From contig CAUYLG010075582.1 in the NCBI GenBank assembly GCA_963573385.1, forward strand, positions 1-64,000: DNA of 64,000 bases, written 5' to 3'. The translations under genes were made by a program, and so were the position numbers. The first letter of the stretch is position 1. Each line of letters opens with the position of its first letter. Shown in pieces: positions 1-17,695 of this stretch. Below the pieces are notes generated by a model that made no database searches, was not told the DNA's origin, and saw only the letters and a program-made list of their open reading frames with translations. This stretch comes from Cacajao melanocephalus (Eukaryota; Chordata; Mammalia; Primates; Pitheciidae).

Positions 1-3562
<3,562 letters not shown>

Positions 3563-4419
3563 TTAAGAAAAATGACCTGAAACATCAGATTCTACTTAGC
3601 TAAATGTAAATCCAGAGTTTCAACCAAAAGTTTCTGAATCTGAAATTCTTAAAATAAATGTACTGCATGAAGTATTTGCTCAAACTAGTAACATAAGTGT
3701 TCTTCCCAAAGAGTCAATAAATTATTCCAGGACCATCTATTAATTAATCCATCCTCTCCACTGATCTGAACTCTGTCTAAGAAGAGTTTTATTCTTGACA
3801 CAGTAGTGCTTGACACTTAGAAAACTGACAAAACATTTAAATGATAAAAGCTAATGGAAACACTTGTCTACAAAAATTTAGTGCAAGAATGGAGAAACCC
3901 GATTCTGAAAGGACAAAAGCCTGGTCTTTGCCTTGACTTATTTCTTCTGCTATAAAGTTAACATTATCTTGTTAATGTATATAAACCACAGAATAATTTT
4001 CCTAGGACAGGCTATCATGATTATTCTATCGAGAAGAAAAAAACAACAAAAATCAAATCCTGAAACTTTTAAAGGAAAAACCTTTCTAGCACTTAGCAAA
4101 TACACATTAAAAATTTGACAAAGAACCAAAGAAATATTAACAATCAGTATTTCGAAGGACAAATACAAATAATACATCCCACAATCTACAGTTGATCCTT
4201 GGGAAAGATACCTTTCTTTCCTTCCAGGTTTCTTTCCTTCTTTACTGCTCTCCATTTTCCACTCTCCACCCCACACTCAACTCACCTCCTGGCTGACTGG
4301 TTCATGCCATATTTATTTCTTATCTGTTACACTTATCCTCTTTCCTTTACCTTATTTATCTATGACATATGATATTTAGCAATATTGATGTGTTCCATAT
4401 TAGAAAATCACGTAAGCAG

Positions 4420-4700
4420 ATCCTTATGACTGTCTCATTTCCTGTCCATCTTTATTGCCAGCAAAAGGGCTCTACTCAGCCTACTGCTTTGCCTAATACT
4501 CCTTTGTACTTTGCATTAGAGATCTTTTGCTTTGCCTGGAAGCTCTTCTCCAGAGTTCTATAGAACATCTCACCTTCCCTGTCTGCTTCACCTCTTTTCA
4601 GACCATGCAGGCTTAAGCTTTCTTCATAGTGATCTGGCTTCTGCCCCCTGATGAGTTTTGCTCTGCTAGTTGCAGCACAGGCTAAGACTGAATGACTCAT
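4420..4700 (+). mobile_element. L2 LINE 3'-region relic
   Basis: Contains a diverged version of the L2 segment that reads like CTTTGCCTGGAAGCTCTTC followed by a CACCTCTTTTCAGA-type stretch. Old and fragmentary. Confidence 0.5.
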
Positions 4701-5232
4701 CACTCACTTAGCTGATACTTTCACAATTCTCTAACATGTCTATTATTAAATGTGGGCCTTTATCAAACCACCCAGTATGAAATTAGGGAGCGGAGAAGAT
4801 TTCACCAACCCATTAAAGTGATGGGGATTTATTATTTCATCCTACATTCCTTGAGTTCGTATTATTATTATTATATCTTATGTTTATACAATAGTTAATC
4901 CTAACATTCTATGACAAGCAACCCAAATATAAAACATTATAATATAAACTTTATATTTTATAAAGCAAAATAGAATTGCCTTCTAAATACTGCCTCGTTA
5001 AGAGTACCACATGTACAGCAGACATTAGAGACACTTATTATATCTCTCAGGACAGAAGGCATGACTTCCAGGATAAATATTATTCTAGAGTTTTACAAGT
5101 TATATGCTATATACACTTAAAATATCATCACTAATACAGTAATATAGAAAGTACTAGATATATCCATTTCAGCAACAATCATCATTTGGGTTCAAATGCC
5201 AAGAGTCAGTAAGAATTAAGGAGAAAATATAG

Positions 5233-5524
<292 letters not shown>

Positions 5525-6897
5525 AAAAATTAAGTCACCACCTTCCTTTAGAAAACAGAAAAAAAAAAAAAAACCAGAAAAAGTCATTCTATAACTTAAA
5601 TTACCATGCAACAAAATGTTCTCTCTTCTAATAAGGCATAATAATCTTCTCATTAATTATACTCCAAATAAATGAACATATGTCTCTCAGGCCCAATGAA
5701 GGCCCATCTGTTAAGACTATTGTCTAATTCAAACATGAAAACAAATGCTTTGCAGTTTAGTTATTTACATGTTTGTATTCTATTCTGAGATTCAGGAAAC
5801 AGGATACACACAAACACCCACTTTAAAGTGCATATTCTTAGAGCTACATGTACTTTTAACTCCAGCCATTTCCAATTTCATAAGATAAAACAATATCTTC
5901 TACCTAAATATATTTTTATCTGAAGGACAATAGATGTTTCCCTATTTTATGATATATGCTTCCAAGGTTTGGGGTAGAGTGGAGGGAGGCCCAGTACAGG
6001 CCACTAGGAGAAGAAGGATGGCCTGTGCATGAAGCTGAAGCTAGAGGCAGTGGAAAAAGGGGCATCCCTTTGTGGGAGGGGCAGCCTGGTATGAGTTCCT
6101 GAAGTCTGACTAGGGTGAGGAGAAGACTGTCCACCCACGGATGTTAAGGGCATCCTAGCATGGTAAGTTGGAGCTTGAGAGGAATGGGGAAGGCAGGGTT
6201 TTGGAGTGCCAGTGGAGTAAAGAGGAAACCTATGTGGTTTCCTTACTAAGAGGAGGCTACACTGACAACAGAAGAATGGTTATCTATGGGGAATGATTAA
6301 GGATAATGAGAGCCAGGTTTCTCACTGTCAGAGAAGGTACAAATGGAAAGAGAGAAACTAGAAAGAACAGTGTTGATTTGAATTAGAGTTACCAGTGTTT
6401 TCTAGAGAAACCAAAGAAAGACAAAAAGATATAGAAACATAGGTATAAGTATACATGTCACATACATACATAGTTACATATACTCCTTAGCTCTAGCCAT
6501 TGAGTGGACCTGGGATCTACAATACTCAGACAGCAATGCACATACCTAGCGTACTTTGGCTTCTACATACCATTCTCCACTAAAAGGAACTAGGATTTCT
6601 TGGAGAAATGGCCGATTCCAGAGCAAAGGCAGGGACAAAATGAGCCTGAAACATAGTATTGTGCCAGAAAGTAAAGAAGTGTTCAAAGGATAATGGAGAT
6701 ATGTCACAAACATGCAGAAGGCAGCTTGAAGGGGCTTCTACTGGTTCAAATCCAGGACAATTTGAACATGAAAATAAATAATAAGAGTAATATGGATTAT
6801 AAGCCTATGAATTGAAAGTCCCATGAGGAATCGGCAAAACAAGTATAAGGAGAAAAAAAGTCTGCCTGACATGCCTAGCAGACCATCACCTTAATCA

Positions 6898-7263
<366 letters not shown>

Positions 7264-8229
7264 TCAGGACACAATGAAAAGAAAACAGCACCACTGTTGC
7301 AATACTCCTGGCCAGAGGTGAATAACCTGAATCTACCCATGAGGAGCCATCAGACAGACCTAAAGTGACAGAGTCTACAAAGTAACTGGGTTTTTCACCT
7401 TCAACATTTTTAAGGCCATAAATGTCAAAGATTGAGAAATTTTTCCATTTAAGGAGACTAAAGAGACATGACAACAAAATAAAATGTATGCATCTGAACT
7501 GGATCCTTTTGCTATAAACGACATTGTTGGGGCAATTGGTAAAAATTGGAGAGAGGATGAGGATTAGATAGTAGTAACACATCACTGTTAATTTTATGAC
7601 AGTTATACTAGAATGTCTTTCTAGGAAATGCATAGCAAAGTATTTGGGGTTGATGGGCATCACGTCAGCAACTTATTCTTAAAAAGTCCAGAGAAACTGC
7701 TCAGTTCTGGGGCAAAAAAAAAAAAGAAAAAAAAAGTCCAGAGGAAAAAAGTTATTTGTACTATACGTCAACATTTCTGTATGTTTTAAATTGCTTTAAA
7801 ATTAAAATTTTTTTCAACATAACCAGCAAAAATAAATTTTAAAAGTACATATACTTATTCCTAAATAAAGAAGCTTTTATCTCTGATGTTAATAAGGTAA
7901 ATTCTTATAAATACCTTGTTATTCCCTCCCTGTACATTTTCTAATGAGAGAAAAAAAGATTTCCTTATTTTATAAGACTACATAAAATTCACAAAAATAC
8001 CTGATGGAAAGGAGATGAACCTAATTTAAATTACTGCCCCACTTCTCTGTTAATTTAATTCTAGAAAATAATTTTAGAATCTTCTACAACAAACAGATTA
8101 TTTAAAATAAGAAAGGCTAAACAACATTACATAAGATAATATGTATAATCTTTAGATCAAATACAGCACTTAGAAATATTTTACAATCATCGCCATAATT
8201 CTTTTTCCCTTGATAATCTCCCCTTGCAT

Positions 8230-8470
8230 CCCATGCTTCAGTCAAAATGACTAGTTTTGTTGCCCACATGTTCCACATTCTCTTCCCTCTCTCCCTTTGT
8301 TCGTAATGTTGTTTCATCTGGATCAACCTTTAGTCATCTTTGTATTTCCAAATATTACCTATCCTTCAGTCCCAAACTAAAACACCACTTACCTTCCCAA
8401 AGATTTTCCCTCATCGCTCTAGTTGGAAGTAAATCTTTCTCCCATTTTATACTACAGTTACACGTAAACT
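8230..8470 (+). mobile_element. L2 LINE relic
   Basis: Resembles the L2 3' region around CCTATCCTTCAGTCCCAAAC and CACCACTTACCTTCCCAAAG. Diverged; assignment is tentative. Confidence 0.4.
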
Positions 8471-8499
8471 GGTAACAACAGAAACTAAGTCTTATTTCT

Positions 8500-8806
<307 letters not shown>

Positions 8807-9008
8807 TCACTTCCTTATATCTCAACACAATAACCTACCTAATACAGAGACTCTGAATGAACATTGCAGCTGCTGACTAAATATTCACCTAATAGACAAA
8901 AACAAATTGAGAAGTTGTGCATTAAAGAAAATGTTTTCTTAATTTAAAAGTAATACATGAAAAGATAAAACATTTTACTTTATCATTGAAAATATCCGAA
9001 TGCCTCAT

Positions 9009-9315
9009 TTTTTTTTATTTTTTATTTTTTTTGAGACAGGGTCTTGCTGTCGCCCAGGCTGGAGTACAGTGGCACAATTTTGGTTCTCCACAATCTCCAC
9101 CTCCTGGGTTCAAGCAATTCTTGTGCTTCACCTCATCTCCTGAGTAGCTGGGACTACAGGCGCGTGCCCACCACATCCAGCTAATTTCTTACATTTTTAG
9201 TAGAGACAGGGTTTCACCATGTTGGCCAGGCTAGTCTCAAACCCCTGACCTCAAGTGATCCGCGCCTTGGCCTCCCAAAGGGCTGGGATTACAGGCAGAG
9301 CCACCACACCTGGCT
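9009..9315 (-). mobile_element. Alu (S-type), minus
   Basis: Reverse-oriented full Alu: long T-tract, CGCCCAGGCTGGAGTACAGT, TTTTTAGTAGAGACAGGGTT, ending CCACCACACCTGGC. Confidence 0.92.
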
Positions 9316-10087
9316 TGAATGCCCTCATTACTGAGATTCACATTCAACAACTCCTCAGTTATGTCTGGAAACTTTCAAATGTGTATGTCTGTGGCAGGCA
9401 GTAGTAAGGTGGGGGTGGGAAATGTAGACATTGTTAAATGACTGCTAACCAGGGTTTAAAATACTGAAATTTATGAAGTGGCAGGGTGTGTGGGGAGCTC
9501 GGAGGAAACAATCTGAAAGAAGGAGCGGAAATAAGTTCGAGAGATACAGTGTTAGGGAAGTTCAGGTCACTTTCCAGCTAGTGCAATCTTTCAAGGTATC
9601 CACTGCCCTTTCAATGAACAGAATAAACTGCCTTTTGTGAAGAGGTATTTTTCCCCTCCTATTCATGGTGGTTATTAAACAAACGAGATGCTAGGCAAAA
9701 CAAACCTTTCTTTGTAAGTTACTGATTTCTAACCATAAGTAGGTGGGAATGTCCCAGAAGAGAATTGCTTTAGGAGTGATTCTGAGCCCATCAAGATCTA
9801 CAGCCGTTCAGCTAAGGTAAGGTGGCCTCATTAGTTCACATACTGAACACACAAGCTAAAGCAAATCCCAACTTCTAAAGTTACTGCTATAACACCTCAG
9901 GAATAAACAGTACCTAACTCCCTCTATAGCTTATTTTAAAGTAAAAGACTCTCTTTTTCCTATGTCATACTCAACATCTTTCATTCATACCTTTTCTTAG
10001 GTACCTTTTTTTTTTTCAATTTGATACCAACTCTTTATTAGGAAAGAAAAAGTAATAAACTTTCTTTGTGCCAAAAAAGAGTAGTTT

Positions 10088-10235
10088 TGCTGGGTGCAAT
10101 GGCTCATGCCTATAATCCTAACACTTTAGGAGGCCGAGGCAAGTGGATTGCTTGATCCCAGGAGTTCAACACCAGCCTGGGAAAGATAGTAAGACCCCAC
10201 CTCTAAAAAATAAAAAAGTTTAAATTTAAAAAAGA
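10088..10235 (+). mobile_element. Alu left-monomer element (FLAM-like)
   Basis: Only the left arm is present (GCTGGGTGCAATGGCTCATG to AGTAAGACCCCACCTCT), followed by an A-rich tail. Confidence 0.8.
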
Positions 10236-10491
10236 TTAGTTTCTCCATAAAAAATAAAAGTGGAATAATATGTAATGAGTGAGGGATAACCAAAACTTGT
10301 CACATATAGACAATAAGAAAATTTTAACAATTAACAACATTCATTTTTCAATGGCCCATTAATCACAGAAAAATTTTAAAGCCACATAAAAGCAATCTTA
10401 CGTATTAGAAATATATTTCAATTCACCCATGGATCCCAACATGCTTTTAGACAGAGTAAGATTTTTATTAACTGACAAGAAAAAAACACTG

Positions 10492-10757
10492 CCAGCTGGG
10501 TGCAGTGGCTCACGTCTGTAATCCCAGCACTTTGGGAGGCCCCAGGCGCATGGATCAGTGAGATCAGGGGTTCGAAACCAGCACAGTGAAATCCCATCTC
10601 TATTAAAAATACAAAAATTAGCCAGGTGTGGTGGCGCACTCCTGCAGTCCCATCTAGTTGGGAAGCTAAGGCAGAGGAATCACTTGAACCTGGAAAGCGA
10701 AGGCTGCAGTGAGCCGAGATCACATGACTGTACTCCAGCCTGGGTGACAGAGCAAGA
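10492..10757 (+). mobile_element. Alu (S-type), plus
   Basis: Dimeric Alu from AGCTGGGTGCAGTGGCTCAC to TACTCCAGCCTGGGTGACAG, with a short internal deletion in the left arm. It runs into an (AATG)n tail. Confidence 0.9.
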
Positions 10758-10763
10758 CGCCTT

Positions 10764-10793
10764 AAATGAATGAATGAATGAATGAATGAATGA
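10764..10793 (+). repeat. (AATG)n microsatellite
   Basis: About seven consecutive 4-base units (AATGAATG...) directly after the Alu, evidently grown from its tail. Confidence 0.95.
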
Positions 10794-11077
10794 AAGGGAG
10801 AGATAGTAGGCAGAAATACAGAAAAACAAAAGTATCCATGAGTTGTTGATTGTGGAGGCTAGGTGACATATTTCTCCAAATAAAATGTTAAAAAAAATTA
10901 TTCTCACTACATTCTTTGAAATACTGGATAAATTCAGAAAGGAGAGAAGATAACTCTGGCCAATTATCTTGAGAGATCCAGAAGCTACTGGATCCCTAAG
11001 GGATCAGAGAAGTACTATTCTCTAATTACCCTAGACCAGAAGTACATTAGCCAAAAGTTCAATAAGCATTTGAACTT

Positions 11078-11240
11078 TTTTTTTCCCCAGACAGGATTTC
11101 TCATTCTCACCCAAGCCTGAGTGCAGTGGCATGATCATAGCTCACTGTAACCTGAAACTCCTGGGCTCAAGTGATTCTCCCACCTCAGCCTCCCAAAGTG
11201 CTGGGATTATAAGTGTGAGCCATTGTACTTGATCAATTTG
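11078..11240 (-). mobile_element. Alu monomer, minus (FLAM-like)
   Basis: T-rich start, AAGCCTGAGTGCAGTGGCAT, CTGGGCTCAAGTGATTCTCC, then CCTCCCAAAGTGCTGGG and GTGAGCCATTG. It is one monomer long with no second arm. Confidence 0.8.
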
Positions 11241-11779
11241 GACTTTTATAAACTTCAAAGGGAGTAGTAAGTCCTACAACCTTTAGAATGGCTCCATAGC
11301 CCACTCTTCCCAAGGCTCTCAAACACTCATCAAATAATATATAATAAATTAAGAAAGGAGAAGATTTAGTAATTCCAAAATGGAGGTCTCAGGAAGGGTA
11401 AATATTGTTATACCCTGCCATCAATGTTTTCCTTATATTCATCCTAAATAATTTAGTTTTAATATTCTACCCTGTTGAAACTACAACTATTCTTGGAAAG
11501 CAATAACTTTGCTCTTGCTCATTATCACAGAATTAGTTAGGAAATATTTAAAACTACATAAAGCCATGAGATAGTACTATACTACAACTTTATTCAGATA
11601 ACTTAACTCCATTATTTTAGTTCTATGCATGTTTTCAAACTTCTTTTACCTGACAAATTCGCGCATGACTGAAGGGAGGCCCAATCTACAACTTTTCCTC
11701 TTTAAGCTACCGGCAGGTAACAAAAATAGAAACGGTAGAGGTGGCCTATTTATAGACTATAAAAAACATTCAGAGTATA

Positions 11780-11831
11780 AATATATCAATTGTTCTCTAT
11801 CAAAATTTAATATATCAATTGTGCTCTATCA
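11780..11831. repeat. 29-bp-period direct duplication
   Basis: A 23-bp segment beginning AATATATCAATTG occurs at 11780-11802 and again at 11809-11831, with one mismatch. Confidence 0.9.
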
Positions 11832-12554
11832 TATTATTTGACATCCTCTACCTTTTTTTTTCTGGAGTGACTTACTTTTATAATATTATGTCATGTGAAA
11901 TAACTGGCATTATTCAGCATTGTTGTATTACAACCTCATTTCTCAAATTAGAATTTAAGGCAAATAATAAAGTATCAGGATCAAGCTATAAAAATTCAGA
12001 TGAAGACATAATCAAACACCTATTTCTTGATTTTCATGAGTTGTGGCTCTAAAAGAGAAGCTTGTTAAACATAGAATAGTTATCACATGATAGTCATACC
12101 TGTTTTGCTAACTCCACATCTGAACAAGAAAGAAACAATATTAACTTCTTATCCAAGAGCAATAGGTAACTTAAATGTCACTTTCATTTAACATTAAAAG
12201 TATTTTGAGGATTAAATTTAAATGAAAATTTCTCTAACTTCTGATGAATTATAATAATTTAAGCTAAATAATAGTCATCCAAATGAAAGGCCTACTCTCC
12301 AATGTCAACATTCTGCTGTGGCTCAAACCTTCCAGACTGAGAATATACTGTTCTTCCCCAGTTGATACAGAAGAGTAAGCTAAAGAAAGTCAATAAGAAT
12401 GTAAAAATAAGACTGCCAATTAAAATGATCTCTCTAGAACCACAATTTGCCTGTGGTTGCATGCACTGCACTTTGTGGTGAGCTTATTTGCATGTAGACA
12501 GCACTTCGGTAAAGAACCAGAGAATCTTCTGTGTAAGGATCCTAGAGATCATGT

Positions 12555-12640
12555 AATCCAAGCTTCTCATTTTCAGAGGAAAAAGAGTAGAGGTTAGATG
12601 ATTCGCCCAAGATCACATAACTAGCTGGCAGTAAAGCCTC
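12555..12640 (+). mobile_element. MIR SINE fragment
   Basis: Resembles the MIR core: TCTCATTTTCAGAGGAAAAA, then CGCCCAAGATCACATAACTA and GCTGGCAGTAAAGCC. Confidence 0.7.
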
Positions 12641-12804
12641 TTTCCATTTCATCATATATAAAGAGAAAAATTATTTTAAAAGGAAAAGGTTCCCCTTATA
12701 AAAGTATTTAAAATTCCAGCTCAAAGACATTAAAGTATCCAAATTAATGTCCTATTTAAACTGCACATTCCAATCTTGGTGACATTTAAGGAAAAAAAAA
12801 AACC

Positions 12805-13124
12805 CTGTTATTCGTTCACCAAGTATTTACTGAATGCCTACCATACACCAGGCCCCTGACAAGGTTCTAGGAATACAAACAGTCAGAACTGTGGCACCTT
12901 CTTAGGAATCAGATTAGGAAGACAGGTATTATATAACCATACAAATGCAAAATTATAAATTATGGTACTACGATGGAGTTCCAATAGATTACAATAGGAG
13001 AACCTAATTTAAAATTGTTTGCTGGAGGAGGACAGTGATTAGAATAAGCCTCACTGAGGAAGTTACCTTTATGGTGAAACAGGAAGGCTAGCCAAATAAA
13101 GAGGGGAGGTAAAAATGTTTCAGG
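12805..13124 (-). mobile_element. L2 LINE relic, first part (antisense)
   Basis: Begins with a diverged CACCAAGTATTTACTGAATG block followed by a CTACCATACACCAGGC-like block, which is the L2 3' end in reverse orientation. It continues to a CCTCACTGAGGAAGTTACC block. It is interrupted by an L1 and resumes at 13716. Confidence 0.75.
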
Positions 13125-13715
13125 CAACATACATATATACTGTGATCCAGCAAATCCATTCCTACAAATATATCCAACAGAAATGTGTACATATATGTAC
13201 AAAAAAACATGTACAAGGATGTTCATACTTGTCTCACTTATGATGTATAATAGCAAAAACTGGAAATAAAGCAAATGTCGACAAAACAGCAAAATATTTT
13301 AATATTCATAAAACGGACTACTAAACTGCAACAAAAATGAATAAACTATTGCCACTTGCTACAACATGGATGATTTCATTGAGTGAAAGAAGCTGGATAC
13401 CAAAGAATATACAGAGAATGATTCCATTTATGTTAAGCTGAAAAACATTCAAAACTATTCTATGATGTAAGAAGTCAGAATAGTGATTATCTTTGCAGAT
13501 CATGATAAAGATAATTGGGAAGGAGCATGAGGGGATTACTCTCTGGAAAGGTGTCTGATATGCTAGTAATAGTGTTCTATTTCTCAACTCATTTGTGGTA
13601 CTAAGGGTATGGTCATTCTATAATAATATATCAAGCTGTATGTTTAAGATTTATATACTTTTCTACATGTTATAATTTTAAAAGCTTATTATTTTTAAAA
13701 ATATACATACATTTG
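13125..13715 (+). mobile_element. L1 (older, L1M-type) 3'-end fragment inserted in L2
   Basis: Reads as the degenerate end of L1 ORF2 and 3' UTR: TGATCCAGCAAATCCATTCC, then ACATGGATGATTTCATTGAG, ATGATTCCATTTATG and a final TATACTTTTCTACATGTTAT. No open frame of useful length. Confidence 0.75.
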
Positions 13716-14225
13716 AGCAGAAGGAACAGCATATGTAAAGACCCTGATACCTGAAAGAATTTGGTACATTCAGAACTGAAAGAAGGCCAATGAGGCTGGA
13801 ACACAGAAACCAAGAGGTAAAGTGATAACAGGCTGAAGACAATAGCAGAAACTTGATTTTATCGTAGGTAATCTTAGAGTACAGATTTTAACTTCAGTGG
13901 CCAATCACTGAAAGGTATTAGGCAGGGGAATAAAAAGATATAAATTGTGGTTTTTAAAAGACTGGGAGGTAGATAGGGTAAGTAGAAGCAGAGGGACCAG
14001 TTAAGGAGGCAATTGTAATGATCCATGAGAGACAACAGCGTCTTGATTGAAACAGAGCCAGCTAAAATGGTGGGAACTGCATGGAATCTCAAGGAAATTA
14101 AGAGGAGGAGTTGACTAGATTTGGTAATAGAGAGAATGTGTGAAATGTGAGGGGAAGAGGTATTGAGGATGACTGTTGTTTGAAACAGCTGGGTAGATGG
14201 AGTGCAATCCATTGAGATAAGGGAG
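13716..14225 (-). mobile_element. L2 LINE relic, second part (antisense)
   Basis: Continues the antisense L2: GAACAGCATATGTAAAGACC, GAAAGAAGGCCAATGAGGCT, then AGGGACCAGTTAAGGAGGCA and AGGATGACTGTTGTTTGAAA. Confidence 0.75.
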
Positions 14226-14756
14226 CCTGAAGGAAGATCAGATTTGAGAGTATGCAGTGGTCGGTAAGACCATCAACACAGTACCTATTCCAACTCTTCC
14301 TTATTTGGTAGCCACCAGTTTGTGATACTACAGAAACCTAGCCAATCATAGAAATTTCTACCTTCTTCTACCAATCATCTACCTGATCCAAACAGCACAT
14401 GATATCCCATAGTCATTTTTGGTTCAGGAATAAACAATCCAGTGTAAGGGGAAGTGCATTTTCATTTTGTGAATTCTAACCCATTATCTTAGTTTCAAAA
14501 AGCTGGATCTCAATTGTGTCATCCAACATAATTATTCAGCTCAGCTCTGTATCAATCCCAAATCACCTTGCTACAACTACAAATCTGAAAACTATACTTT
14601 CTACCCCATTCTCCAAGAGAACTGATAAAACTGTGAAGCAAGATAGGCCAAAGATACATTCCCAATGCTAACCTAGGACAGACAACTAATGAGGACAACC
14701 AATTAGAAATTTACTTAATTATAAGATTCGCAAATTTAAAAGTAAAAACAAAAAGA

Positions 14757-15052
<296 letters not shown>

Positions 15053-15934
15053 TCATTCTACCTATACTTCACACATGGTCCACAGGATATTAAATGACTT
15101 TGTTTATCTATATTTCAGCAACCCATTCAACAGACAACAGCAATCCTACGGTCTTCTAGTGAACAGAATGTAACACGACTCATAATATTTATTGCTAAGA
15201 GCTAGATATATAAGTAAACACATCTTTATATATGAAAACTTATATAGGACTATAATGAAATAGAAACAAAATTTTAATAACATTTAACATATAGAAATAT
15301 TTAATGTTTTGAGACAATAAAGATTTTTAAATTTTTTTTCTTTTCACTGACTCAGTTCACCCAAAATTACCCAGGAATTTCAAGGGTCTAAAATTTTTTC
15401 AATCTGAACTGAGTAAGTAATGAGTATCCAACCAAGAAGAATTTATACATCTCTCCAAGTACCAAATTTATTCTAAGTGCCAAATTATTCAGTAATTTCA
15501 CTGGTTCAGTAGCTATGAAATGCAACCCAATGTGAAGGCACATGCTCACATACATAACACTACAGATCAGCAATGGCTTATGCTTATACTTATAAAATGT
15601 ATTTAAGCTGGAAAAAGATAAAATACAGATTCTTATTAACAACCATTAAAACACTCAAGGAAATTTAAATTGTCACCAGTAAAAATACAATATGCAATGT
15701 TTAAAACTATACTTCCTTTTGATACTGTAATTACAAGGCTAACCAACTGCACTGGTCCATTCCACTTTTTATTGCTCCTTTCACTTTGTATGTTTCTTTC
15801 ACTTTGTATGCTTCTTTCAAAATTTCACTGATTCAGACTTTATAATCTCAAAAGTTTTGAAAATATTGGTGCTGGATGCTAGCAAAGGTAATACTATAAT
15901 ATTAAACGGCTAGCCATTATAATTAGCTCATATT

Positions 15935-17695
15935 TTTTCAACCTTTGAATGTCTGAAAAAGTCTTTACATCTTCATTTGTGGTTGGGTACAAAACTCTAG
16001 GTGGATGGTTTGGTTTGGTTTCTTCCTTCCAGTACTTTAAAGATGTTCCCAATGTCCTCTGGCTTGGATTGCTTGCAAAGAAAAGTCTACTATCATTCTT
16101 ACCTTCACTCTTCTGTATGTGTGTCTTTTCATCCTTGGGCTATTTTTAAGATCTTCTCTGTATCACTGGTAAACGGTAATTTGATCATGTATTTGGGTAC
16201 AGTGTTCTGCTTTGTATTCATTTAGCTTCTTGGATATGTGGATTCACAGTTTCCATCAAATTTGTAAAACTGCCAGCTATCGTTTCTTCAAGTATTTTTC
16301 TTCCCTACCACCTTCCTTCTGGGATCCACGTATTCATGTATACTGGGTCACTGGAAGTCATCTTGTAGTTCACTGATGCTCTTAGTATTTATTTATGTTA
16401 GCTTTTTTTCTCTCTCTATTTTATTTTGGACAGTCTTCAAGTTTGTCAATCATTTCTTCTGCAAAGTCTAATATAGTAATCCCTGTCAGTGTAATTTTTT
16501 CATAATATTGTTATTTTCATGTCTAGAAGTCTAATTTGGATCTTTCACTTTTTTTTTTTTTTTCTTGGAGACAGAGTCTCACACTGTCACCCAGGCTGTA
16601 GTGTAGTGGCATGATCTCAGCTCACTGCAACCTTGGCCTTCTGGGTTCAAGTAATTCTCCCTGCCTCAGCCTCCCAAGCAGCTGGGATTACAGACGCCTA
16701 CCACCACACCTGGCTAATTTTGTATTTTTAGTAGACATGGTGTTTCACTATGTTGGCCAGACTGATCTCGAACTCCTGACCTCAGGTGATCTGCCCACCT
16801 CGGCCTCCCAAAGTGCTGGAATTAACAGTGTGAGCCACCACACCTGGCCTCTTTCACATTTTTTGTATCTCTTCTTAACAAGTTCATTTTTATCTCTACT
16901 TGTTGAACATATGGAGTATATTTATAATAGCTGTTTTAATGCCCTTGTCTATTAAATTTAGCATCTGTTTCTACATTTGACTTTTCTCCTTATGAGGTGT
17001 ATTTTCCCATATTCCTATAAATATCCTTAAACTTCATTCTTTGGAAATTAAGTTACTTGGAAACAGTGTCATCCCTTTGGGTCTTGCTTTTAAGCTTTGT
17101 TAGGGAGGACTGGAGTGGAATTTAGTCTAGGACTACTTTGCCCTTACTGAAGCAGTATACTCTTTTCATTACTCAACCCAATTCTTCATCAAGACTTCTT
17201 ATTCAACATGAACTATTCCCAGCCCTGTGCAAGCTCCAGAAATTTTTCTGCTTACTCCCTTTTTGCTGATTCTTACCCTGCCTCAAATGGTTTCTGTACA
17301 CACTGGCACCAATCAGCACTCAGCTGAAATCTCAAGCGGAGTCCTTTACAGATCTCTGGAGCTCTTTGAGCAGCTGTCTCGTCTCTAGTACACAGCCCTG
17401 AGATTCTGGCTGCCTTGGCCTCCCCATATTCCCTACTCAGGAAGCCTATCAAGCTTAGTTTGGGTGACTCTTCTGTTACTATGGCCTGGAAGCTCTCCAG
17501 GCAATAAGACGCAGCATTCATAAGACCCACCTCATTTGTCTCCCTTCTCTTGATGGTCAGCATCTTGTCTGCAAATCATTCCAATTATTTTGTTTATTTT
17601 GTTGTTGTTGTTGCTGTTAAATAAGGTAGGAGGGTAAATCTAGTTTCTGTTACTCCACTATGGTCAGAAGCTCCTGTTATAGTCCTGAGCTACTT
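15935..17695. mobile_element. L1 (L1M) 5'-region-like relic, split by an Alu
   Basis: Resembles the non-coding region found in old L1M elements: AAAACTCTAGGTGGATGGTT, TCCAGTACTTTAAAGATGTT, and after the Alu at 16553-16850 it continues with TTAATGCCCTTGTCTATTAA and GTTACTCCACTATGGTCAGA. The subfamily and orientation are not certain. Confidence 0.6.
16553..16850 (-). mobile_element. Alu (S-type), minus
   Basis: T-tract, GAGACAGAGTCTCACACTGT, TCAAGTAATTCTCCCTGCC and a terminal GAGCCACCACACCTGGCC. Inserted in the L1M-like relic. Confidence 0.93.

Noticed and set aside
3933..4276. Overlapping open frames on both strands in SYNJ1 intron 2
   Set aside because: AT-rich intronic sequence without coding signature, splice context or recognised domain.
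15781..15810. 18-bp-period repeat TCACTTTGTATG twice
   Set aside because: Too short and too simple in composition to separate from chance slippage.
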